This document shows, piece by piece, positions 32,334 through 40,538 of a stretch of DNA of 40,538 nucleotides (position 1 is its first letter; each line of letters starts with the position of its first letter). The stretch is from a bacterium (GTDB lineage: Bacteria > Bacteroidota > Bacteroidia > Bacteroidales > P3), in assembly GCA_014803485.1 (NCBI GenBank), contig JAAVBQ010000027.1, positions 4,326 through 44,863 on the forward strand, written 5' to 3'. The position numbers and the translations under genes are program-made. Under the pieces are notes generated by a model. It saw only the letters and a program-made list of their open reading frames with translations, did no database searches and was not told the origin of the DNA.

Positions 32334-33185
32334 ATGACACAGAAACAAGCTATCCAACTATTCGAGCAGCGCAAAGTGCGTACCGTTTGGGATGAAGAAC
32401 ACGAAAAGTGGTATTTCTCGGTGGTGGATGTTGTCGGGGTGCTTACCGATAGTGTCAATCCTACCGATTACTTCAAAAAACTCAGAAAGAGAGACTCTGA
32501 ACTATCCTCTTTCGTGGGGACAAATTGTCCCCAGATAAGTATGATTGGCCATACCGGAAAAAGGCGTATGACCCTTGTAGCTGATACTGAGCAACTTTTC
32601 CGCATCATCCAATCCATCCCCTCCCCCAAGGCCGAACCGTTCAAACTATGGATGGCGCAGGTGGCCAGCGACCGCCTCGACCAGATAGAAGACCCCGAAC
32701 TGTCTATACAGCAGGCGATGACCGACTACAAAAGGTTGGGCTATTCCGAGCAGTGGATTAATCAGCGGATGAAAAGCATCGAAGTCCGCAAGGAACTGAC
32801 CGACGAGTGGCAACGACGCGGTATCGAAGGGCAGCACTATGCCACGCTCACGGACATCATCACGCAGGAGTGGTCGGGGTTCACGACAAAGGACTACAAG
32901 AAATTCAAGGGATTGAAGAAAGAGAGCCTTCGAGACAACATGACGAACATCGAACTTGCACTTAACACGTTGGCGGAGGCCGCTACGACAGAAATATCTT
33001 CGCAGCAGCAATCCTGCGGACTGGAGCGGAGCAAGCATGTCGCCAAGAGCGGCGGTAGCGTGGCGAAGGCAGCGCGCAAGCGGTTGGAGAGTCAGTTGGG
33101 GCGGGCGGTAATCTCTCCGGCAAACGCCAAACAGTTATTGGCAGAGAAAAAGACCGCACGCCTCAACGGAGCTGCTGATAAATAG
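32334..33185 (+). CDS. BRO-N domain protein with a DinD-like C-terminal region
   Basis: N-terminus KVRTVWDEEHEKWYFSVVDVVGVLTDSVNPTDYFKKLRKRD (Bro-N pattern); C-terminal KGLKKESLRDNMTNIELALNTLAEAATTEIS resembles the DinD/phage-antirepressor family. ORF extends upstream to 32268. Confidence 0.75.
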   Translation: MTQKQAIQLFEQRKVRTVWDEEHEKWYFSVVDVVGVLTDSVNPTDYFKKLRKRDSELSSFVGTNCPQISMIGHTGKRRMTLVADTEQLFRIIQSIPSPKAEPFKLWMAQVASDRLDQIEDPELSIQQAMTDYKRLGYSEQWINQRMKSIEVRKELTDEWQRRGIEGQHYATLTDIITQEWSGFTTKDYKKFKGLKKESLRDNMTNIELALNTLAEAATTEISSQQQSCGLERSKHVAKSGGSVAKAARKRLESQLGRAVISPANAKQLLAEKKTARLNGAADK

Positions 33186-33207
33186 GCCGGAGGAGGTATC
33201 CTAAAAG

Positions 33208-33241
33208 CAAACAGCCGCAGGGCAAACCCTACGGCTGTTTG
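33208..33241. terminator. Hairpin shared by convergent genes (BRO-like and FGE paralog 2)
   Basis: caaacagccgcaggg-caaa-ccctacggctgtttg; 15-bp stem with one mismatch. Confidence 0.8.
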
Positions 33242-33272
33242 AAATTTTACTCGTTTGCGGAGCCTGCGGACT

Positions 33273-34679
33273 TTATTTCGAACTGCAGGCCACGCGGAAG
33301 CCAAGATCGTAGTCGCGAAAGTCGGGAGCATAGTTGAGCCGGCGCGACACGCGACAACCGACGGCGTTGTTGTACCAGCCGCCGCCCCGCGACACGCGGC
33401 CGGAGCCGCTCGACGAGCCCTGCGGGTTAACCGATGGCGAACTGCTGTAATAATTGCTTTCGTACCAGTCCGAACACCATTCATAAACGTTGCCGCTCAT
33501 ATCATACAGGCCCAAACCATTCGGTTTCTTCATTCCTGTCGGATGTGTTTGTTTACCGCTGTTATCGTTGTACCAAGCCACATCGTCTATTGTATTGCTC
33601 CCCGCATACTTCGTGCCGTCCGCTTGTTGTCCGCCCCGCGCCGCATACTCCCACTCCGCCTCCGTCGGCAATCGGTACGTCTTGCCCGTCAGCTGACTCA
33701 ATTTCTCGCAGAACTGAACCGCCTCCTCCCAACTCACATAATACATCGGATAATCATCGCCAACGCCATATAATTTAAACGCACCCGCCTTGTCTCGCTG
33801 CTGGGCTATCGTCGTCCCCATCACCGCCTCCCACTGCGCCTGCGTCACCTCGGTCTTGCCGATATAAAAACCATCCAACGTTACACTATGTACCGGTTTT
33901 TCACTATCATACGCGTCATCGCCCTGCTCCGAGGTCGCACCCATTTGGAATGTGCCGCCTGCAACGGCAACCATCTTCAATCCCAAATCCCTTTCTTCGT
34001 CAAAGCTATGTATTAATTTCAATTGCTTGTTGCCCCCATTCGACATAATATAAACCACCGCCTCTGCCCCAAATGTATTGGGACGTTCCCACTGAACCTC
34101 TATCTTCTCCGATGCGCCCGGCGACAGTTTGCCGCTCTCCTTGCTGAAGTCTTTCACCCACTCGGCCGCCACCCTCGGTATCTCCCATTCCAGAATATTG
34201 GTGCCCGCATTCAGGATTTTGAACGATACTTTCTCTCCCCGCCTTACCTCCAATTCCTCTATATCCTCATTGTTATCGTTCACGATACGTAAATCCGTCT
34301 GCTCCTTTTCCAAGGCAATTTCTTGGCGCACGGTCTCCATGGCCTTCACCGCAATGGCACCGCTCTCCACCGTCTTATAGCCAAGTTTGCTCACTTTCAA
34401 CGCATAATTGCCCGGCAATAAGTCTGCAAAGGCGAACTCTCCGTTTTGGTCTGTCACCGTCTTTTTCTCGCTCGGCACCAGTTCCACCATAGCCAATTCC
34501 AAGGGCAGTCCCGTTTCCTTGTCCGTTACCGTTCCTTTGAGGGTTCCTGTCTGTTCCGTGGGGGTGCCGCCACCATTGGTTGTACCGCCTTCTTCGCCGG
34601 TCTCGTTCGGCTTCTCACAGCCGGTGAATGTGCCGGCCAACAGGCAGAGGCCTGTCAATACGTAGAGTAGTTTTTTCAT
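33273..34679 (-). CDS. Lipoprotein with carboxypeptidase-regulatory-like, BACON-like and FGE-sulfatase (C-type-lectin-fold) domains, paralog 2
   Basis: MKKLLYVLTGLCLLAGTFTGC lipobox; GTVTDKETGLPLELAMVELVPSEKKTVTDQNGEFAFADLLPGNYALKVSKLGY; MVAVAGGTFQMGATSEQGDDAYDSEKPVHSVTLDGFYIGKTEVTQAQW; YRLPTEAEWEYAARGG; RGGGWYNNAVGCRVSRRLNYAPDFRDYDLGFRVA. Confidence 0.9.
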   Translation of the reverse strand: MKKLLYVLTGLCLLAGTFTGCEKPNETGEEGGTTNGGGTPTEQTGTLKGTVTDKETGLPLELAMVELVPSEKKTVTDQNGEFAFADLLPGNYALKVSKLGYKTVESGAIAVKAMETVRQEIALEKEQTDLRIVNDNNEDIEELEVRRGEKVSFKILNAGTNILEWEIPRVAAEWVKDFSKESGKLSPGASEKIEVQWERPNTFGAEAVVYIMSNGGNKQLKLIHSFDEERDLGLKMVAVAGGTFQMGATSEQGDDAYDSEKPVHSVTLDGFYIGKTEVTQAQWEAVMGTTIAQQRDKAGAFKLYGVGDDYPMYYVSWEEAVQFCEKLSQLTGKTYRLPTEAEWEYAARGGQQADGTKYAGSNTIDDVAWYNDNSGKQTHPTGMKKPNGLGLYDMSGNVYEWCSDWYESNYYSSSPSVNPQGSSSGSGRVSRGGGWYNNAVGCRVSRRLNYAPDFRDYDLGFRVACSSK

Positions 34680-34753
34680 CTTGCTTTGTTTTTAGTAGTT
34701 AATAAGGGCGCGAAAGTAGGGATTTTACCATCCCGAAAGAAATGTAAGTGATT

Positions 34754-34862
34754 GTATTTTATTATTATAAAAGGTTATACATGCACAGAAAACGCCGGGG
34801 CGCAGAAAATTTACCCGCTCTCTATCAACCCCTTCCGCTTTCCTTTTATAATAATAAAATAC
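34754..34862. repeat. Perfect 21-bp inverted repeat with 67-bp spacer
   Basis: gtattttattattataaaagg (34754-34774) and its exact reverse complement ccttttataataataaaatac (34842-34862). Confidence 0.9.
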
Positions 34863-34980
34863 TCAACACGGCGGACACATACTCTCAAAAAAAGTTATCA
34901 ACATGTTAAATAACTTATTATTTGCTGTTTGCTCATCGGCAACGTACCTGTTGCCTTGGGCTGTTGGCAGTTTAATCAAC

Positions 34981-35008
34981 TAAGGTATAGGGTATAAGGT
35001 ATAGGGTA
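34981..35008. repeat. Two tandem 14-mers
   Basis: taaggtatagggta x2. Confidence 0.9.
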
Positions 35009-35109
35009 AGGCTGGCGCATTCTATGGCGGGAGGGGAAAGCGGCGGATAGGAAGTCGGCTTCCCGCGATTTGACGCACGTCGCGAAGCGACAAGTTATGA
35101 GCGGGAAAC

Positions 35110-35179
35110 GAGCTTCCGTACAGCCGCGTGCGGGGGGAAAGTCGGTGTAGACAAAGAGCTTCCGCACAGCCCCGCGCAG
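35110..35179. repeat. Imperfect 24-nt direct repeat pair
   Basis: gagcttccgtacagccgcgtgcgg (35110-35133) versus gagcttccgcacagccccgcgcag (35156-35179), 20/24 identical. Confidence 0.7.
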
Positions 35180-35231
35180 TGGACTAACAGACGAGAGGAG
35201 AACGATATTGAACAAAAGACGCTGTATAATC

Positions 35232-35269
35232 CGTTTTTAATTGTACCGAATTCGGTACAATTAAAAACG
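35232..35269. repeat. Perfect 38-bp palindrome
   Basis: cgtttttaattgtaccgaattcggtacaattaaaaacg equals its own reverse complement. Confidence 0.95.
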
Positions 35270-35294
35270 CAGCAGGAAGCAATAACTTCGTTCT

Positions 35295-35440
35295 CTCGGC
35301 AGAGCCAACTTGCAAGTGAAACTTGCGGTTGTCTTTACGCTCGACTTTTTGTACCTTTTGCTTCGCAGAAGGTACGGCGTCTCGGCAGAGCCAACCTGCA
35401 AGCAAAGCTTGCGTTTGTCTCTGCGCTCAACTTTTTGTAC
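35295..35440 (+). repeat. Tandem imperfect 60-bp duplication (35295-35354 and 35381-35440) upstream of eno
   Basis: 52/60 identical by hand alignment; each copy has a 6-bp hairpin and ends in ctttttgtac. Confidence 0.85.
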
Positions 35441-35445
35441 TTTCG
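35414..35445 (+). promoter_or_regulatory. eno promoter
   Basis: TTTG (35414-35417) - N20 - TACTTTCG (35438-35445); one mismatch to TAnnTTTG. Confidence 0.6.
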
Positions 35446-35467
35446 CGCCACTTAAAACCTACAATAA

Positions 35468-36769
<1,302 letters not shown>

Positions 36770-36790
36770 CCGACGGTGTTCGGGAATTGG

Positions 36791-36822
36791 AAAAGCGGCG
36801 GATTTTTTCCGCCGCTTTTTTT
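36791..36822 (+). terminator. eno rho-independent terminator
   Basis: aaaagcggcgga-ttttt-tccgccgctttt followed by a T-tract. Confidence 0.9.
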
Positions 36823-36829
36823 ATATTTG
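36822..36829 (+). promoter_or_regulatory. Candidate -7 element for the patatin gene, abutting the eno terminator
   Basis: TATATTTG, 16 nt before the ATG at 36845; no clear -33 TTTG. Confidence 0.45.
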
Positions 36830-36844
36830 CGCTTCGTGTCGCGT

Positions 36845-39184
36845 ATGCAGAAAATATCATTCCTCTTGCTTGTTTTTCTCGGCTTGTTGCTTGGAAACAC
36901 AAGTCTTCGGGCGCAATCCATGCCCGAAGAAAAGAGTTTTTTTTCCGTTTTTCAAACGGATACGTCCATTCGCGACGGCAATCTCGGCAACAAGGGTGTC
37001 CGACCTCGGGTGGGTTTGGTTCTGAGCGGGGGCGGTGCCAAGGGTATCGCGCACGTGGGGGCGCTGAAAGTTATCGAGGAGTTGGGCATTCCGATTGATT
37101 TTGTAGCGGGCACGAGCATGGGGTCTATCGTGGGCGGTCTGTATGCCTATGGCTATTCGGCGCATCAACTCGACTCCATTTTCCTGGCGGCCGACTGGAG
37201 GTTGTTGCTCAACGACCAGCCCGAATGGACGGATGTCTTCTACGAAGACAAAAAAAACTATATGCTGAGCCTGCCTTTCGATTTCAAGAGCGAGAAGTCG
37301 ATTGTTCCCATCGGGTTCCTGCGCGGTCAGCACATCAACAATCTTTTCTATACGCTCACCTCGCAATCCTACCACTACAAGACCTACAGGGATTTCAACA
37401 TTCCTTTCTTCTGTGTGGGCGCCAATATCGTGAACGGGCAACCTGTCTATATGGACAGCGGCAATCTTGCCATGTCGATGCGGGCGAGCATGGCCGTGCC
37501 GGGCGTATTCGCGCCTGTCAAGATGGACACCATGATTTTGGTGGACGGCGGGGTGCTCAACAACTTTCCCGTGGATATGATGCGGGAGAGGGGTGCCGAT
37601 ATTGTGATTGGGGTGGATGTGGGGTTTTCGTATGCGGGTGCGGAACGTGCCACCAGTTTTCTGGGGGTGTTGGAAGAGGTGGTCTTTATGGGCGCCAAGA
37701 ACCGCGTGCTCAACAACCGCAGGTTGTGCGACGTGTTGATACGTCCCAATATGAACGGATTCAACACCACCAGTTTCGGACAGACCGACTCGCTCCTGCT
37801 GCGGGGCGAACGGGCGGCACGGAGTCCCGAAATCTACGCCCAACTGAAGAAGTTGGCCGATATGCTCGAAGGCTATGCGCCGGAACCGGAGAAAGAAAAA
37901 CAACCCTATCTTCCTCCCGCGCAGGTTTTCGTGACCGACATACGCTACGAGGGACTGAAGAAATATAACGAGAACTTCATCCACCAATCGTTGCAGGTGG
38001 AAGTGAACAGGTGGAACAAACTGGAAGACATTACCGAGGGTATCAACCGTGTGTACGGCACCAACGTGTTCAGTTCGGTGACGTATGAACTGCTGGAAGA
38101 CCCTCACCGTCAGGACGGCACGATATTGGTGGTGCGCCTGGAGGAATCGCCTGTCAATTCGTTCAAGGTGGGCGTGCGCTACGACAACGACCGGTCCGCC
38201 GCTCTTCTGGCAGGGGTAAAGTTCCGCAATCTCGGCTTCAAGAACTCGGCGCTGACCGCCGATGTGGAACTTTCGAGGATGTTGGCCGCCCGCATCGACT
38301 ATTCGGTGCGTCCCAACTGGAGACGCCACAAAAGGGGATACTCGCTTTGGACACCGAGCGCCAACATCAGTTTTGAGTTCTATAGGGTGAACAGTTACCT
38401 CTATCGTGATCCGGACAACTTCCGCACCCAGACTTCGGAAGTACGTTCCAACCGCTACAAGGTGCGCCTCTACGGTCAATCCAATTGGAAACTCAATGTG
38501 CTGGGCTTGGGTTTCGGCTACGAATATGCCACCAACAAGGCGTTCTCCTCGAATGCGCCCCTGCGCAACGATGTGTTCAACAACTCGTATATATTCCCCT
38601 ATCTCTTCTTCAAACACAATAGCTACAACCTCAAGTTCTATCCCACCAAAGGGTCGAAGATGAACATAGAGGTGAACCTGCCCGTGAAGGTGGGACGGGA
38701 CGGTGACAAACAGAACGCCGCGCCGTTTTTCCTGAGCGCCTATTGGACCTCCGATTTCGCCATCGGCTTCGGCAAACATTTCGCCCTCTATCCCGGTTTC
38801 ACCCTCGGTGCCATCCTCTTCCACAACGGCAAGAACATTCCTCTTCAACAACAATTCTTTCAGGGCAGCTGCTCCGATATTTCCGGATGGTATCATTCGG
38901 CTCTGCCGGGGGTACAGTTGGGGCAATCGAGCGGCTACGAACTTATCAATATACGCCTTACCGCACAAATCATGCTCGTTAAGAATCTGTATCTGAGTCT
39001 GCGCGGCGGCATCGGCAAGGCGGAATATGAATTGAGGGATATGGTGCGCCGTTGGGACCGTCTGCTCTACGGCGGCAACATCGGAATTTCGTACAATACG
39101 CCCGTTGGGCCTGTGGGATTGAGCTTCCAGACATCCAACGTGCATAGTTTCAACGTTTTCTTAAATATCGGATATTGGTTCTGA
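36845..39184 (+). CDS. Patatin-like phospholipase fused to a surface-antigen/BamA-type outer-membrane beta-barrel (PlpD-like)
   Basis: Signal peptide MQKISFLLLVFLGLLLGNTSLRAQ; LSGGGAKGIAHVGALKVIEELGIPIDFVAGTSMGSIVGGLYAYGY (GTSMG); VDGGVLNNFPVD; POTRA-like segment and strand-rich C-terminus ending NVFLNIGYWF. Confidence 0.93.
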   Translation: MQKISFLLLVFLGLLLGNTSLRAQSMPEEKSFFSVFQTDTSIRDGNLGNKGVRPRVGLVLSGGGAKGIAHVGALKVIEELGIPIDFVAGTSMGSIVGGLYAYGYSAHQLDSIFLAADWRLLLNDQPEWTDVFYEDKKNYMLSLPFDFKSEKSIVPIGFLRGQHINNLFYTLTSQSYHYKTYRDFNIPFFCVGANIVNGQPVYMDSGNLAMSMRASMAVPGVFAPVKMDTMILVDGGVLNNFPVDMMRERGADIVIGVDVGFSYAGAERATSFLGVLEEVVFMGAKNRVLNNRRLCDVLIRPNMNGFNTTSFGQTDSLLLRGERAARSPEIYAQLKKLADMLEGYAPEPEKEKQPYLPPAQVFVTDIRYEGLKKYNENFIHQSLQVEVNRWNKLEDITEGINRVYGTNVFSSVTYELLEDPHRQDGTILVVRLEESPVNSFKVGVRYDNDRSAALLAGVKFRNLGFKNSALTADVELSRMLAARIDYSVRPNWRRHKRGYSLWTPSANISFEFYRVNSYLYRDPDNFRTQTSEVRSNRYKVRLYGQSNWKLNVLGLGFGYEYATNKAFSSNAPLRNDVFNNSYIFPYLFFKHNSYNLKFYPTKGSKMNIEVNLPVKVGRDGDKQNAAPFFLSAYWTSDFAIGFGKHFALYPGFTLGAILFHNGKNIPLQQQFFQGSCSDISGWYHSALPGVQLGQSSGYELINIRLTAQIMLVKNLYLSLRGGIGKAEYELRDMVRRWDRLLYGGNIGISYNTPVGPVGLSFQTSNVHSFNVFLNIGYWF

Positions 39185-39188
39185 GCCC

Positions 39189-39220
39189 CTTGCAATAAAG
39201 CGGGTTTTAGGTTAACTTTG
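39189..39220 (+). promoter_or_regulatory. Promoter of the holB-like gene
   Basis: cTTG (39189-39192) - N20 - TAACTTTG (39213-39220). Confidence 0.65.
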
Positions 39221-39240
39221 TAGGATTTCAGTATCCGCTT

Positions 39241-40449
39241 ATGTTGTTTCGCCAGATAGTTGGACAAAAGGAACTCATAGAGAGTTTGATAAAAGCCGTT
39301 TCCTTGGGCAGGATACCCCATGCCCAGTTGTTTTGGGGGCCCGAGGGCAACGAGAAACTCGCCTTGGCCCTGGCCTATGCGCAATATATCAACTGCGCGA
39401 ACAGGCTCTATGCCTCGCAGGGGGCGGACTTGGGCGGGCTTTCGTCGGATTCGTGCGGTCAATGTCCCTCCTGCCGCAAGTTCGAGAAATTGGTTCATCC
39501 CGACCTTCACTTCTTCTATCCCAACAATATCAACGGGGGCTCGGTGAAGAAGGATTCCCAAAGCTTGGATTACATAGACCTCTGGCGCGAGACGGTGCTC
39601 AAAAACGAGGCGGAATTCAGTTATAACGAATGGATTGAACGGATGGACATAGGCAACCGCCAAGCCATCATCAACATTCGCGACTGCGGTCAGATTCTAC
39701 AGACCCTGAGCCTGAAATCGTCGGAGGCCAGATTCCGCGTCATCGTAATCTGGATGATTGAGAAACTCAGTCCCACCATTGCATCCACGCTCTTGAAAAC
39801 CTTGGAAGAGCCCGAACCGCAGACGGTCTTTCTTTTGGTTTCGGAAAATACAGACCAGATTCTGCCCACGATTCTGAGCCGGACCCAGATGGTGAAGGTG
39901 CCGCGTATCGAAAACGCCGATATCGAACGGCATCTGTCGGCGCGGGGTGTGGAGGCGGAAACGGCGCACCGTGCCGCCGAAGAGAGTTCGGGCAATCTGA
40001 TTACCGCCCGTCTGCGTTGTTCGCACAACGAAATCCGCGAGAATTTCCACTCGAGTTTCGCAGACTGGATGCGGTTGTGCTTTAGGGTGGACATGCCCGC
40101 TTTGGTGGCTTTTTCCGAGCGTCAGAGCGCCTTGGGGAGAGAGAATCTCAAATTCTTTTTCGAGCACTGCATGGACGAGATTCATGCCTGTCTCCTTATG
40201 GGAAATCACTGTGCCGACAGAGTGTTTGCCGATGCGGAAGAAAAGAAATTCTGGACGAATTTTTCGAAATTCGTGACCGGAGAAAACATACATCATTACT
40301 ACAAAATTTTTGACGATGCCATTTTTGCCGTGGGACGTAACGCCCATGTGCCGACGCTGATTACCGACATGAGCATGGAACTCTGCCGGATATTGGCCGC
40401 GGCGCAGCAGGCCCTGAAGCGGAAAGCGGGAAATGACGCGAAAGCATAG
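39241..40449 (+). CDS. holB: DNA polymerase III subunit delta'-like protein
   Basis: MLFRQIVGQKELIESLIKAVSLGRIPHAQLFWGPEGNEKLALALAYAQYINC; CGQCPSCRKFEKLVHPDLHFFYP; KTLEEPEPQTVFLLVSENTDQILPTILSRTQ. Confidence 0.92.
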   Translation: MLFRQIVGQKELIESLIKAVSLGRIPHAQLFWGPEGNEKLALALAYAQYINCANRLYASQGADLGGLSSDSCGQCPSCRKFEKLVHPDLHFFYPNNINGGSVKKDSQSLDYIDLWRETVLKNEAEFSYNEWIERMDIGNRQAIINIRDCGQILQTLSLKSSEARFRVIVIWMIEKLSPTIASTLLKTLEEPEPQTVFLLVSENTDQILPTILSRTQMVKVPRIENADIERHLSARGVEAETAHRAAEESSGNLITARLRCSHNEIRENFHSSFADWMRLCFRVDMPALVAFSERQSALGRENLKFFFEHCMDEIHACLLMGNHCADRVFADAEEKKFWTNFSKFVTGENIHHYYKIFDDAIFAVGRNAHVPTLITDMSMELCRILAAAQQALKRKAGNDAKA

Positions 40450-40455
40450 AAAGAT

Positions 40456-40538
40456 ATGGAAGAAAACGAAGTATCTACTCCCAAGAAGAAACCCTACAAG
40501 GATTTAAGTGAAGAATTGGAGGCTCCCCGTGCGGAAAT
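40456..40538 (+). CDS. N-terminus of an unidentified protein (3' truncated by window)
   Basis: ATG-initiated frame MEENEVSTPKKKPYKDLSEELEAPRAE... stays open to the window end. Confidence 0.5.
   Translation, partial: MEENEVSTPKKKPYKDLSEELEAPRAE

Noticed and set aside
33250-33290. DGR-type cruciform after the putative variable region (GCCTGC...GCAGGC)
   Set aside because: Only a 6-bp stem with a ~17-nt loop; too weak to count as the hairpin associated with DGR targets.
34976-35215. 79-aa minus-strand ORF in the structured intergenic region
   Set aside because: Overlaps repeats and hairpins, with no domain or ribosome-binding context; more likely chance.
36857-39145. 762-aa antisense ORF opposite the patatin gene
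   Set aside because: Opposite a clear coding sequence with a signal peptide and catalytic motifs; His/Arg-rich translation typical of an antisense artefact.

Overview
This is chromosomal sequence from a Bacteroidota member, probably Bacteroidales (inferred from TTTG-N19/20-TAnnTTTG promoters, lipoprotein signals and gene content). The core is a continuous str-S10-spc-alpha ribosomal protein supercluster (rpsL to rplQ, about 13.2-31.3 kb, with fusA, secY, map, infA, rpmJ and rpoA). A minus-strand housekeeping block lies upstream (mnmE, hpf-like, tRNA-Pro(GGG), psd, cdsA, LUD protein, ftsH, rsfS, rfbD-like, UDP-xylose synthase-like, ugd). eno, a patatin/beta-barrel protein and a DNA polymerase III delta'-like gene lie downstream. 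Accessory content is in two places. (1) 0-2.3 kb: a GNAT C-terminus, an orphan HipB-like XRE regulator, and a PLD-family nuclease gene with its own promoter followed by a truncated NERD gene. (2) 31.3-35.5 kb: two paralogous FGE-sulfatase-fold lipoproteins flanking a BRO-N/DinD-like gene, then about 0.8 kb of ORF-free, repeat- and palindrome-rich DNA before eno. The best leads are the C-terminus of the second FGE-fold lipoprotein, which resembles a diversity-generating-retroelement variable region although no reverse transcriptase is in the window; the PLD + NERD pair; and the structured region before eno, which has a perfect 38-bp palindrome, a perfect 21-bp inverted repeat and a tandem promoter duplication with a covarying hairpin. 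All assignments come from reading the sequence; no searches were run.
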